Source of the DNA: Kordiimonas sp. SCSIO 12603
GTDB taxonomy: Bacteria; Pseudomonadota; Alphaproteobacteria; Sphingomonadales; Kordiimonadaceae
Length of the DNA stretch: 64,000 nucleotides
Reading direction: 5' to 3'
Assembly: GCF_024398035.1 (NCBI RefSeq)
Contig: NZ_CP073748.1
Coordinates: forward strand, 2,905,001-2,969,000
A program made the translations under genes and the position numbers. Below the pieces are notes generated by a model, which had not been told where the DNA came from, did not search any database, and worked only from the letters and a program-made list of their open reading frames with translations. The first letter of the stretch is position 1. Every line of letters begins with the position of its first letter. This document shows positions 7,220-16,260 of this stretch, in pieces.

Positions 7220-9508
7220 TTAACTTTCAGTTTTACGGTATTTCAGGATATATGGGTTCGCTTGTTGGCGAGCCCATTTTTTATAATCTAATCCAACAGG
7301 CGCAAGCTCCAAGGCCTTCACCTCTGCTTCTTTTGCTTCTGCATCTCTATCAAACTGTACCTTTAAGAACTCCGCCAACATCATCCAGCCTTCAAAGCTG
7401 TCTGGCGCCAACATGGTAGCCTTTTCGAGTGATTGTTCCGCAGTCGTTACATCTTCGCCGGTTAACCACAAAAACCGCCCATATAAACGCCAAGCTTCTG
7501 CGCTATCTGGCTCTAGTTCCAACGTTTTCTCACACAACTGCCTGGCTTCAGCTTCACGGCCCTGTACATAACGAATAAGCGCTAAGTCAGAATATACAGT
7601 GGAACAATCATGATCATGCTTTAATGAGGTAAGGATAGCTTCTTCTGCATCTTCCATATTGCCTTCATCATAAAGCAGAAATTCACCATATTCATGCCAG
7701 TTCCAGTGTGTCTGGCTTAAATCCAGCCCACTTCGAAATAGTTGCTTCACCTCGTCAGGTGCCCCACCAATATAACGAAGACAACAAGCATAAAGAGAAT
7801 GTGCGAACCCTACGTCTGGATACGCAATCCGTAACCGTGATGCATATTCAAACGCTTCATTATACCTGTACATAGAAAGATATAAGACCGAGAGTTCAGC
7901 TACCGCTGCAATCTCTTCAGGTTCGATTTCAAGCACAGCTTTATATATAGTTTCCGCTTCAGCATATTGTTTGAACTGATGATGATGAATATTGCCAATC
8001 GCAATACGGCACCAAATATCTTCAGGCTCAATTTCTATAGCTGTTTCAAAATGCTTAAACGCCAAGTCATACTCACTCATATGATCTGACAGAAGATAAC
8101 CCAGTTCTTTATGTGCCCAGTAAAATTCTGGTTCCAGTTCAAGGGCCTTTTCAAAAGACTTGCGAGCAGCACCTAATTTTCCCAGCGAAGTATATGCTTC
8201 ACCAAGTTTGGCCCAACCCAGTTCAATGTCAGGCGAAATTTCTGTTGCGTTTTTTAGATATTCTACCGCTTCGTCCCACCGTTTCAGATCGCTACCAAGC
8301 AGCACACCTAATCGGTAATTTAAATCACTATCATCTGGGGCAAACTGCAATGCATGCTTATAATTTTTAGCTGCTTCTTGATAGTTCCCTATCTTCTCAT
8401 GATAAAGCGCACCTAAATAACGCCGAGCCGTAATATCCTTTGGGTCATTCTCAATAATCGCTTTGTAATGCCCTTCAGCCTTATCAAAGGTTTTTTCACT
8501 TTCTTCAAAGTGCAAAGCAAGCTTATAGCGAGCCGGAGAATGATCCCGTTCAATTTCTACCAAACGCTCTAGAAGCTGTATCGCCTTGGATTTTGCATCA
8601 AGTTGTTCATCATAAAGAGCCGCCAGATGAAACATGGATGCAGTATCAGTATCATCGAGCTTTAGCGCCCTTTCAAAAGACGCTTTGGCCTCTTTAACTT
8701 TCCCACCAATGGCATATTGAACATAACCCAAATGGAAAAATGCCCATTGATATCCCGGCAATAATCTTGTTGCTTCTTTAAGCGCTTTTTCGGCCTCCAC
8801 GAAATTTTCGCTCTGGCGGTAAAGCGACCAACCAAGCCAGCCATGATAATATGGTTCTGTTGGGTCAAGTCTAATCGCTTCTCGTAGGTACTCTTGCCCT
8901 TCCGGAACCTTCCCAAGAAAGTCAGCGAGCATGATGCCTAACTTTCCCCAAGCCCAGTCATCCGTTGGGTCTTCCTCTATTGCCCTTCTAAACGCAGTTT
9001 CAGATGCTTGGTAGTCATGCAAATGAACACTCAGCAAATGGCCATATTGGCTCCAAACCCAAGTGTCAGAGGGGTCTATCTTAAGAACATATTCCCAATA
9101 TTCCTTCGCTTCTTTCCAGCGTTCTGCAGCTTCCGAGGAACGAGCGGCCGCTATGTATTTATCTTTATCCCCCAAAGCAGCAAGCTGAGGAATACCTGGG
9201 CCTTTGTCAGCATTTGTCGGTGCGGAAGTTTCTCTATCACTCAAAGCATCACGAGCGATGATCGAGTTTTGATCAGATGGATCATATTCAAGAGCACGGC
9301 TATACGCCTGCGCCGCTTCTGCTCGCTTACCAGGAACGGCAGATAAAACATCACCAAGGGCACGCCAAGCCGGCGCATATCGCGGAGCAATAGCAATTAC
9401 CGCCCTTGCTGTATTTTCAGCTTCAAGAAGCTCATCATCACGAAGCTGCTGCTCCGCCAGCATGATAAATTCCTGTGCTGATTTTATAATATCTGCTAAT
9501 TCTGCCAT
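7220..9508 (-). CDS. Large tetratricopeptide-repeat protein
   Basis: A 762-residue protein composed almost entirely of TPR units from about residue 10 to 745, perhaps 18-20 repeats. Typical units are AWRALGDVLSAVPGKRAEAAQAYSRALEYDPSD-type segments (W/L/G-Y-A-P pattern). Many repeats are interrupted by one or two extra residues between helix A and helix B (for example DFLGKVPEGQ). There is no signal peptide, transmembrane helix or catalytic domain, so a cytoplasmic scaffold is the best guess. No partner gene is evident, as the neighbours are msrA (convergent) and zur (same strand, upstream). The ribosome site at 9508 is weak. Confidence 0.85.
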   Translation of the reverse strand: MAELADIIKSAQEFIMLAEQQLRDDELLEAENTARAVIAIAPRYAPAWRALGDVLSAVPGKRAEAAQAYSRALEYDPSDQNSIIARDALSDRETSAPTNADKGPGIPQLAALGDKDKYIAAARSSEAAERWKEAKEYWEYVLKIDPSDTWVWSQYGHLLSVHLHDYQASETAFRRAIEEDPTDDWAWGKLGIMLADFLGKVPEGQEYLREAIRLDPTEPYYHGWLGWSLYRQSENFVEAEKALKEATRLLPGYQWAFFHLGYVQYAIGGKVKEAKASFERALKLDDTDTASMFHLAALYDEQLDAKSKAIQLLERLVEIERDHSPARYKLALHFEESEKTFDKAEGHYKAIIENDPKDITARRYLGALYHEKIGNYQEAAKNYKHALQFAPDDSDLNYRLGVLLGSDLKRWDEAVEYLKNATEISPDIELGWAKLGEAYTSLGKLGAARKSFEKALELEPEFYWAHKELGYLLSDHMSEYDLAFKHFETAIEIEPEDIWCRIAIGNIHHHQFKQYAEAETIYKAVLEIEPEEIAAVAELSVLYLSMYRYNEAFEYASRLRIAYPDVGFAHSLYACCLRYIGGAPDEVKQLFRSGLDLSQTHWNWHEYGEFLLYDEGNMEDAEEAILTSLKHDHDCSTVYSDLALIRYVQGREAEARQLCEKTLELEPDSAEAWRLYGRFLWLTGEDVTTAEQSLEKATMLAPDSFEGWMMLAEFLKVQFDRDAEAKEAEVKALELAPVGLDYKKWARQQANPYILKYRKTES

Positions 9509-9574
9509 AAGGCTATGCCGTTTAACGACGAAAAGGCTAAAACACGAGTCTTTATTGTATTTTAGCCTAAAATA

Positions 9575-10048
9575 TTAGGCTGCTTTATTTTTACCTGCGC
9601 AGGATCTACAGGTGCCGTGAAGTTCCAGCGTTTGACGCTGAATTTGGAATTCAGCTTTTTTTGAAGCAAATACAACCGCTTGTGACAACTCTGGACTCGT
9701 TACTTCTTCAACATTTTCACATGCATCACAAATCAAAAATTGGCTAACATGCCGATCACCAGCATGTGGGCACCCTATATAGGCATTCAGCGATTCAATT
9801 TTATGCACCAAACCTTCTTCCATTAGAAAATCCAGAGCACGGTAAACAGTCGGCGGTTTAGCAGAGCCACCTTCATTCGCAAGTTGATCTAAAAGATCAT
9901 ATGCCTTTACTGCTTTATGTCCCTTCCATATCATAATCAGAATGCGACGCCGAAGATCGGTAAAGCGCGAACCACGTTCCGCACAAATTTGTTCTGCTTT
10001 TGCAACTGCATTATCAATGCAAACATCATGATCGTGTTTATGAGACAC
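9575..10048 (-). CDS. zur: Fur-family transcriptional regulator, Zur-like
   Basis: A 157-residue Fur-superfamily repressor starting at GTG with AAGGA 7 bases upstream. The winged-helix domain includes FTDLRRRIL and KPPTVYRALDFLMEEGLVHKIE. The dimerisation domain carries two structural-zinc Cys pairs (CDAC and CRSC) and His-rich metal-site segments (GCPHAGDRHVSQF). The N-terminal His/Asp run HKHDHD may add metal affinity. Among Fur relatives the Ala/Gly-rich N-terminus and the LNAYIGCPH segment resemble Zur most, so zinc-responsive repression is inferred. No znuABC genes are visible in the window. Confidence 0.82.
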   Translation of the reverse strand: MSHKHDHDVCIDNAVAKAEQICAERGSRFTDLRRRILIMIWKGHKAVKAYDLLDQLANEGGSAKPPTVYRALDFLMEEGLVHKIESLNAYIGCPHAGDRHVSQFLICDACENVEEVTSPELSQAVVFASKKAEFQIQRQTLELHGTCRSCAGKNKAA

Positions 10049-10134
10049 ACTATTTTCCTTAGCTAGTTCTCTTTAACATTAACTAAGTATTTGGCAGGTT
10101 TCCAGCATTCTGTTCATCAACTTTTGAAAATCCT

Positions 10135-10989
10135 CTAATTCAGGTGGGAACTGCCACCTGAGAATTGTGAGTTTGCAACGATATGTGCACGTACATCGCT
10201 AATTAGTTTATCCAATTCCAATTCTGCAATTGCAACTTCATCTGGATTTGAAGAACCAAGTCGAGGCATGATTTCCGCCATACGTTTAATATGAGGCGTT
10301 CTCCTACCTATGAGCTGCGAAAAAGCAATATCAGTCTCATCAACCAGATACGGCTCAGCCTCATCATGCAGACGATTAGCATCTACTATCTCCATGGCAC
10401 CTTTTGGCACATGATAATAATTTAAAGATTTGTGGAGACTTGTATCATCAAGAAACATTTTATAGGCGATTAACTCACCCCATTCTGTACGCTTGGGCAA
10501 CCCAAGCGGCACAACCTTGATGCCACATTCAAGTACACGCGGCAGGAAAAAGCTATCATTGATACCTGTTATATAATTTATGCCTTTACTTCGGGCATAA
10601 GAAACCATTGCACAAAACAGTAAGCCTTTAAGCGGTATTCCATCTTTATTATATCGAGAATTACTAGACACAAATACCCGAGACATCTCCCAAGCATCCG
10701 ATTGAGCGGGAGCTTCCTCTACACTGCAAAATGCTTCATATTCATTTTTAAGAAGATGTGGCTTTTCAGTCGGCACCAACCTTAAGCCAGCCTCCAATTC
10801 ACCATCGGGTCCTAGCGCTACAAGATAGATAGTTCCTTCAGCATCATATGCATCTTTTTCTCTTCCATCAGCACTTCCCCAATGCCGAATTTTGCGACCT
10901 TCCACATACAATTTATGGCGCATACAATACATATGATCGAACAATTCTTTATATTCATGCTGTTTTTCAAAAGGAATAATTTTAATCAT
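10135..10989 (-). CDS. Acyl-homoserine-lactone synthase (LuxI family), extended
   Basis: A 284-residue LuxI-type synthase that would make an N-acyl-homoserine lactone signal from S-adenosylmethionine and an acyl donor. The conserved residues are visible: Arg24 and the aromatic Tyr28 (usually Phe) in MRHKLYVEGRKI, Trp37, Asp46 and Asp49 in KDAYDAEG, Arg70 in AGLRLVPT, and Glu101 and Arg104 in WEMSRVFV. Typical LuxI proteins are about 190-220 residues. Here about 70 extra residues follow the catalytic domain and end in a Ser/Gly-rich tail. It is 38 bases downstream of the luxR gene on the same strand. The acyl chain cannot be predicted. Confidence 0.9.
   Translation of the reverse strand: MIKIIPFEKQHEYKELFDHMYCMRHKLYVEGRKIRHWGSADGREKDAYDAEGTIYLVALGPDGELEAGLRLVPTEKPHLLKNEYEAFCSVEEAPAQSDAWEMSRVFVSSNSRYNKDGIPLKGLLFCAMVSYARSKGINYITGINDSFFLPRVLECGIKVVPLGLPKRTEWGELIAYKMFLDDTSLHKSLNYYHVPKGAMEIVDANRLHDEAEPYLVDETDIAFSQLIGRRTPHIKRMAEIMPRLGSSNPDEVAIAELELDKLISDVRAHIVANSQFSGGSSHLN
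10137..10166 (-). terminator. Hairpin at the end of the LuxI gene
   Basis: CAGGTGG (10141-10147) and CCACCTG (10154-10160) form a perfect 7-base stem with a 6-base loop, flanked by matching AATT ends. It overlaps the last codons and stop of the synthase gene. The following bases on the minus strand are only moderately T-rich, so termination is possible but not clear. Confidence 0.4.
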
Positions 10990-11027
10990 CTAAATACCAA
11001 TATAATAAACTTGAAACATGCGCGCGT

Positions 11028-11753
11028 CTAAAGGGTGATTAAATTTCGCCTAGCAGCTTCTTCTACTGCTTGCGCACGCGTGGAAACACCAAGGCCATTA
11101 ATGGCTCTGTTAATCTGAAAATTCACTTCACCTTCACTAATACCCAGTAGGTGTGAAATCTCCATGTCACTTTTCCCTAATGCAATACATTTGATGCATT
11201 CGAGTAGGTTATTATTCCCTCCTTTTCTTTCATTGTTGTTAATACGTTCCAAAGCAGCCTGATGAAAAAAGGCAACCGTACCTAAAGCCCTAATGGTTTC
11301 CGCAGATACATCCGGTTGTTCACCATAAACTACTAAAACGGTGATTGATCCTTCCGGGCCGTGAATTGGCGCGATAAAACCATCTTTACCATCAAAGAAA
11401 TGCTGAGTTTTTTCCAAAAAACGCTTCGCAAGAGGCGATGCATCAACATGCTCTAAAAGAGTGTTCCACGTAAACGGATATCGAGTATGAAACCGCTCCC
11501 CCGTTTCTTCGCCGTAATGAAGTATTTCCTGTTCTGCATGCTTGGATAACCATGCCTGATCTGCAGCCATTGCAGGATTTACTATTGAGGTACCTAAATC
11601 ATCAGGCGTTACTATTTCAATATACGTCGATTGTTCATACCCAAATTCACGAAGCAGTTTCGCAAAAATACTATCAATTTCATCTGTATTTTTTGCATTC
11701 TGAATTAGGCGAATAATATCCACCATCTGCGTATCAATAGACGTATCTTGCAT
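11028..11753 (-). CDS. LuxR-family quorum-sensing transcriptional regulator
   Basis: A 241-residue regulator with an autoinducer-binding domain (about residues 20-165) and a C-terminal LuxR helix-turn-helix (about 183-241). The binding domain keeps YPFTWNTLLE and GFIAPIHGPEG, corresponding to the conserved Trp and Gly of the ligand pocket. The HTH reads CIALGKSDMEISHLLGISE, then the recognition helix and RAQAVEEAARRNLI. The usual LT-x-RE lead-in is degenerate. GGGG lies about 10 bases before the ATG. The gene precedes the LuxI homologue on the same strand, the classical cognate-pair arrangement, and a 34-base palindrome lies just upstream. Confidence 0.9.
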   Translation of the reverse strand: MQDTSIDTQMVDIIRLIQNAKNTDEIDSIFAKLLREFGYEQSTYIEIVTPDDLGTSIVNPAMAADQAWLSKHAEQEILHYGEETGERFHTRYPFTWNTLLEHVDASPLAKRFLEKTQHFFDGKDGFIAPIHGPEGSITVLVVYGEQPDVSAETIRALGTVAFFHQAALERINNNERKGGNNNLLECIKCIALGKSDMEISHLLGISEGEVNFQINRAINGLGVSTRAQAVEEAARRNLITL

Positions 11754-11780
11754 AAACTTAGCACCCCAAACACTATGTTA

Positions 11781-11814
11781 TGCTTGAAGTGCACAAGATC
11801 AGACACTTCAAGCA
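11781..11814. promoter_or_regulatory. 34-base palindrome upstream of luxR
   Basis: Arms TGCTTGAAGTG (11781-11791) and CACTTCAAGCA (11804-11814) are perfectly complementary over 11 bases around a 12-base spacer. The element lies 28 bases upstream of the luxR start codon. No T tract follows on either strand, so it is not an obvious terminator for the upstream M20 gene. An operator (lux-box-like in position, not in the usual 18-20 base form) is the favoured reading. Confidence 0.5.
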
Positions 11815-11864
11815 ATATGGTTTCTCTTTCACCCAAAAAAGAAACACGTCATAGAAGCAATTCG

Positions 11865-13178
11865 CTAATTACCTTCTGCCATAATATCCATCACAGCGAG
11901 AGTCATTGCTTCTACTCCTTGTGTAATAGTAGCCTGATAATCGGGCTTAAAGAAAGGTGAATGTAAACTTGGTAGCTTTTTTTTGCCTTCGTTCGCTGCT
12001 TTTACATCCTCTGGATCTGCAGCTCCTACCCAAAACATGAGACTTGGAATTCGGTCTTCCGTGCGCCCATAATATGCGAAGTCTTCTGCCCCCATGACTG
12101 GAGATGACCAGATAACACGATCTTCTCCGAATTTCTTAGTCATTGCCGCATGTATTTTGCCGGTAAAATCAGGTTCATTATATGTCGCAGGTGTTCCCTG
12201 ACTGTATGTTACTTCAGGCCATAGATCTTCAGGCAATCCAATTGACATAGCCTGCGCTTCTGCAATTCGTTTGATACCTGTCAGCAAATTTTCTCTCACC
12301 TCATCGGTGTAAGACCGAACCGTTAACTGCAAATGGGCACCATCAGAAATAATATTATGCTTGGTACCTGAATGGAAAGAGCCAACCGTTACAACACCTG
12401 AATCAAGAGGTGACGTTTCTCTGGATACTAATGTCTGAAGCGCTGTAACAATCTGCGCGCCAAGTACAATGGGGTCTTTCGTTGTATGAGGATAAGCCCC
12501 GTGCCCACCAATCCCTTTAATAGCAATATCAACGCTATTAACATTGGCAAGCGCAAAACCTTGGGTCATGCCAACGGTTCCTGATGCCATTGCAGAGCTT
12601 ACATGTAGCGCGATATTATAATCAGGCTTAGGAAAACGTTCAAAAAGCCCATCTTCAAGCATTGCCTGCGCACCACCCACAGTTTCTTCCGCTGGCTGGC
12701 CAATAAACACCAATGTGCCTTTCCATTGATCTTTCAATCGAGCAAGCTGCCTGGCGGTTCCAATGAAAGAAGTCATATGAATATCGTGGCCACACGCATG
12801 CATCACACCAACGGTATCACCTGCTTCATTCACCCCCATCGCTTTACTGGCAAATGAAAATCCGGTTTGTTCTGTTACAGGCAAAGCATCCAGATCAGTT
12901 CGTACAAGCACCGTCGGCCCATCACCATTTTTCAAAACACCAACAACACCGACACGACCAACCTTCTCAGTCACCTCGAAACCAATTTCACGCAGTTCCT
13001 TTGCTATGCGTTCAGCGGTATTGAACTCTTTGAAAGAAAGCTCAGGATTACTGTGCAGATGTTTATATAGACTATCCAGGTAGCTATAATCCTTTTGAAC
13101 GGCGCTTGAAACATCATCCGCTGAAAGTGCAGAAGTACCGAGAAGAGCACATACAAGTGCTGCTTTTATTTTTTTCAT
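11865..13178 (-). CDS. Exported M20-family amidohydrolase
   Basis: A 437-residue M20D-type metallohydrolase (hippurate/N-acyl amino acid amidohydrolase group) with a signal peptide (MKKIKAALVCALLGTSALSA). The start at 13178 has AGGGGTAGG upstream, and an in-frame ATG 11 codons earlier is less well placed. Metal and catalytic elements visible are RTDLDALPV, HACGHDIHM, GQPAEETVGGA, ALHV and the late His in HSPFF. A dimerisation insert lies at about residues 205-320. Relatives cleave N-acyl or N-aroyl amino acids and periplasmic location is inferred. It lies directly upstream of luxR on the same strand. Confidence 0.9.
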   Translation of the reverse strand: MKKIKAALVCALLGTSALSADDVSSAVQKDYSYLDSLYKHLHSNPELSFKEFNTAERIAKELREIGFEVTEKVGRVGVVGVLKNGDGPTVLVRTDLDALPVTEQTGFSFASKAMGVNEAGDTVGVMHACGHDIHMTSFIGTARQLARLKDQWKGTLVFIGQPAEETVGGAQAMLEDGLFERFPKPDYNIALHVSSAMASGTVGMTQGFALANVNSVDIAIKGIGGHGAYPHTTKDPIVLGAQIVTALQTLVSRETSPLDSGVVTVGSFHSGTKHNIISDGAHLQLTVRSYTDEVRENLLTGIKRIAEAQAMSIGLPEDLWPEVTYSQGTPATYNEPDFTGKIHAAMTKKFGEDRVIWSSPVMGAEDFAYYGRTEDRIPSLMFWVGAADPEDVKAANEGKKKLPSLHSPFFKPDYQATITQGVEAMTLAVMDIMAEGN

Positions 13179-13258
13179 TTTCCTACCCCTTATTCTTGTA
13201 ATTTTGAGCATTACAAATTGAACAGGAATTGCAAACTGAAAAAAACGTGTGCAACAAA

Positions 13259-14413
13259 TTAGATAATGCCGCTACCTCTAGGGGCCAAAGAAACATGTCT
13301 ATGTGAAGCGACGGAAAGGATAAGCCCAAAAGCAATTGCCCATGTCAGGATTGCTGAACCGCCATAAGAAATAAGAGGTAAAGGCACGCCTACCACAGGC
13401 ATCATTCCCATAACCATGCCAATATTAATGAACACATAATAGAAAAGGGTCATCGAAAGCCCCGCAGCTAATAATCGCCCAAACTGGTTCCTGCAGCCAA
13501 TACCCACAAGCAGGCCATACGTTAGAACAATTGTATAAAGCAATAACACAATAATTGCGCCAATCAGGCCAAACTCTTCAACCAGCACGGTGAAGATAAA
13601 ATCTGTTTTCATTTCGGGTAGAAAATTCAAATGACTTTGGGTTCCTTCCAGAAAGCCTTTACCCGTCATCCCCCCAGAACCCAAAGCGATCTTTGACTGA
13701 GTAATCTGGTATCCGGCACCTGTTGGATCAGACTCTGGATTCAAGAACGTAAGTACTCGGCCTTTCTGATACTCCTTCATCAGAGACCAAACAATTGGAG
13801 ATGCTGCAACTACGGAAACACCCGAAGCGACAAAGAACCATGTTGGGAGACCAGCTAAAAATATGATGGCAACACCGCCGGCGACAAGAGTAATACCAGT
13901 ACCAAAATCAGGTTGCCGCACAACGAGCAGCACTGGTATGGCTATCAGAATAAGCGGCGTAAACAGAGTAGAGATCTTCTTACTCTGATGAAATGGCCTA
14001 GCATGATAGAAGCGCGCTAGGGCCATAATAAGTGCAATCTTCATAAGCTCAGAAGGCTGTAGTCGCATAAAGCCAATATCAAGCCAGCGTTGGGAATTCT
14101 TACCAAAATCCCCTACCAATTCCACAGCAACCAGCAACAAAACCCCTATTCCCCAAGCAGGATAGGAAAGTGCCATCCAATAACGGATATCCATTACACC
14201 AACAATAAGCATGATGATAAAGGCAACGCCCAAGCGCATAGAATGCCGGGAAGCCCATGGATCCCAGGCGCCTCCAGCAACACTATAGAGCATGGCTACA
14301 CCGACAGAGCCAATAAGCAAGGTAACAAGGATCATTCCCCAATTCAGACTTAGAAGCCGCTGAAACGCATTCTTTTCGTCCCGCCTGGGGCCAAACATAC
14401 GCGCACTACCCAT
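13259..14413 (-). CDS. rodA: Rod-shape peptidoglycan polymerase RodA
   Basis: A 384-residue SEDS-family glycosyltransferase that polymerises lipid II during cell elongation together with PBP2. About ten transmembrane helices are visible. Signature segments are SQRWLDIGFMRLQPSELMKIALI, QPDFGTGI, HLNFLPEMKTDFIFTVLVEEFG and PLISYGGSAILTWAIAFGLILS. The start codon overlaps the mrdA stop codon (TAATG), indicating translational coupling. It is the last gene of the mreB-mreC-mreD-mrdA-rodA series. Confidence 0.96.
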   Translation of the reverse strand: MGSARMFGPRRDEKNAFQRLLSLNWGMILVTLLIGSVGVAMLYSVAGGAWDPWASRHSMRLGVAFIIMLIVGVMDIRYWMALSYPAWGIGVLLLVAVELVGDFGKNSQRWLDIGFMRLQPSELMKIALIMALARFYHARPFHQSKKISTLFTPLILIAIPVLLVVRQPDFGTGITLVAGGVAIIFLAGLPTWFFVASGVSVVAASPIVWSLMKEYQKGRVLTFLNPESDPTGAGYQITQSKIALGSGGMTGKGFLEGTQSHLNFLPEMKTDFIFTVLVEEFGLIGAIIVLLLYTIVLTYGLLVGIGCRNQFGRLLAAGLSMTLFYYVFINIGMVMGMMPVVGVPLPLISYGGSAILTWAIAFGLILSVASHRHVSLAPRGSGII

Positions 14414-16257
14414 TATGCCTCTCCCTGTTCAACAGGTGGTAATGCTGGCTTATCTTTAAGCTCTAATGCTTTATCTAATACTGCACGGCCAATCGGAGCG
14501 GCTTTACTAGCTCCACCACCACCATGCTGTACCAGTACAGAAACCGCTACTTCAGGGTTCTCTGCCGGGGCATACCCTACAAACAGCGCATGATCACGTG
14601 CTGCCCAAGGTTTTTCGTCATTTTTTAATACACCGCTCTCTCGTTCTGCCCGGCTAATACGCCTTACCTGAGCGGTACCAGTTTTACCAGCCTGCTTTAT
14701 GGCAGACTTGGAACGCCTGTAATCATGGGCAGTGCCTTTTGGCTCCATCACCATCTCCATGCCGCGCCGCATTAAACGCATCATAAGAGGATTCACTTCC
14801 ATAGGGCTGAAGTTAGGGTCAAAATCAAGTTCATCAGTATAGCGAATTAATCGCGGCGTTACTTCATTACCTGAAGCAATACGAGATGTCATCACAGCAA
14901 GCTGAAGAGGCGTTGCCAACATTGCACCCTGACCAATGGATACATTCAGTGTTTCACCCAAATGCCAGGGCTGGTTCTGAATAACACGCTTCCATTGGCG
15001 GTCAGGAACAAGGCCTTCTTTTTCACCGTCCACGCCAAGTGCATAAGTTTGACCCAAGCCAAACCGCTTTGCCATCTCAGCAATAATATCAATATCAAGC
15101 TTCTCAGCTATCTCATAAAAATAGACATCGCAGCTTTTGGAAATCGCGTCCAAGAGATCTACATGACCATGACCATTTCGCTGCCAACAGTGGAATAAAT
15201 TATTCCCTAATCGATGTTTCCCATTACAGAAAAACTTAGTTTCCGGGGTAATAATACCCTGTTCCAGTGCAGCAAGTGCAATAACCATCTTTACCGTAGA
15301 ACCTGGTGGATATTGGCCTGTCATACATTTGTTAAGCAGCGGCTTCCTGGGGTCATTCAACAAACCCTGCCAATTGGCACTGCTAATTCCCGAGGTAAAC
15401 TCGTTCGGGTCAAAAGTAGGCGCCGATGCAAGCGAGAGCACATCACCGTTTTTCACATCCATCACAACGACGCCAGCGGATTCCTCACCCAATTGATCAA
15501 GGGTGAATTCCTGCAAATCCATATCAAGCGTAAGATGAAGGTCCTGCCCTTTAAGAGCTTCCTGTCTCGGAGGTAGTTCGCGAATTTCCCTGCCAACAGC
15601 ATTAACTTCTACCCGGCGCGTACCGGCTTCGCCTCGCAATTCTTCTTCAAACCGTTTTTCTATGCCTTGTCTGCCAACTTTAGCTCCGGGTAATTGGTAA
15701 AGAGGATTTCGCCCAACATCATTTTCACCCGGACTAGCCAGATATCCAACAATATGCGCAACCGATTGCCCGCTTGGATAAAAGCGAGAGAGACCAACGT
15801 TAGTTTCAACCCCCGGAAGGTTGGGCATATCTACATTCACGCGACTGAATGTTTTCCAGTCCAATCCCTTAGCAACAGTAATAGGCAAGAACTTACGCTG
15901 TCGTTTGATCTGGCGTTCGATACGCTTCAGCCTACGGTCGCTGATTTTTACAATTCTGTTGAGTTTGGTTAGCGTGTTGGCCACTTCCTTCGCTTGTTCC
16001 GGAATAAGATACACACTGAAATCACGGCGATTGGTCGCTATCTTCCGCATCTTGCGATCAAATATCTCTCCGCGAACAGGCGCTAAAAGCCTGACTGATA
16101 TCCGATTTTTATCTGCGCGAAGTTTGTATTTTTCACCATTTACAATAGAAAGATAATAAAGGCGCCCGCCTAGCGCGGTTACTGCGAGACCTTGTGCACC
16201 AGCCAGAATAAAGGCCCGGCGGCTGAATGCTTGATATCTTAATCCTTCACGCGCCAT
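14413..16257 (-). CDS. mrdA: Penicillin-binding protein 2 (elongasome transpeptidase)
   Basis: A 614-residue class B PBP. It has one N-terminal membrane anchor (about residues 16-33), the PBP dimerisation domain (about 55-230) and a transpeptidase domain (about 250-600). Active-site motifs are STVK (PPGSTVKMVIAL), SCD in the SxN position (KSCDVYFYE) and KTGTAQ. It cross-links peptidoglycan during lateral growth with RodA. The gene follows mreD by 3 bases and overlaps rodA by one base. The last residues are Pro/Glu-rich. Confidence 0.96.
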   Translation of the reverse strand: MAREGLRYQAFSRRAFILAGAQGLAVTALGGRLYYLSIVNGEKYKLRADKNRISVRLLAPVRGEIFDRKMRKIATNRRDFSVYLIPEQAKEVANTLTKLNRIVKISDRRLKRIERQIKRQRKFLPITVAKGLDWKTFSRVNVDMPNLPGVETNVGLSRFYPSGQSVAHIVGYLASPGENDVGRNPLYQLPGAKVGRQGIEKRFEEELRGEAGTRRVEVNAVGREIRELPPRQEALKGQDLHLTLDMDLQEFTLDQLGEESAGVVVMDVKNGDVLSLASAPTFDPNEFTSGISSANWQGLLNDPRKPLLNKCMTGQYPPGSTVKMVIALAALEQGIITPETKFFCNGKHRLGNNLFHCWQRNGHGHVDLLDAISKSCDVYFYEIAEKLDIDIIAEMAKRFGLGQTYALGVDGEKEGLVPDRQWKRVIQNQPWHLGETLNVSIGQGAMLATPLQLAVMTSRIASGNEVTPRLIRYTDELDFDPNFSPMEVNPLMMRLMRRGMEMVMEPKGTAHDYRRSKSAIKQAGKTGTAQVRRISRAERESGVLKNDEKPWAARDHALFVGYAPAENPEVAVSVLVQHGGGGASKAAPIGRAVLDKALELKDKPALPPVEQGEA

Positions 16258-16260
16258 AGT

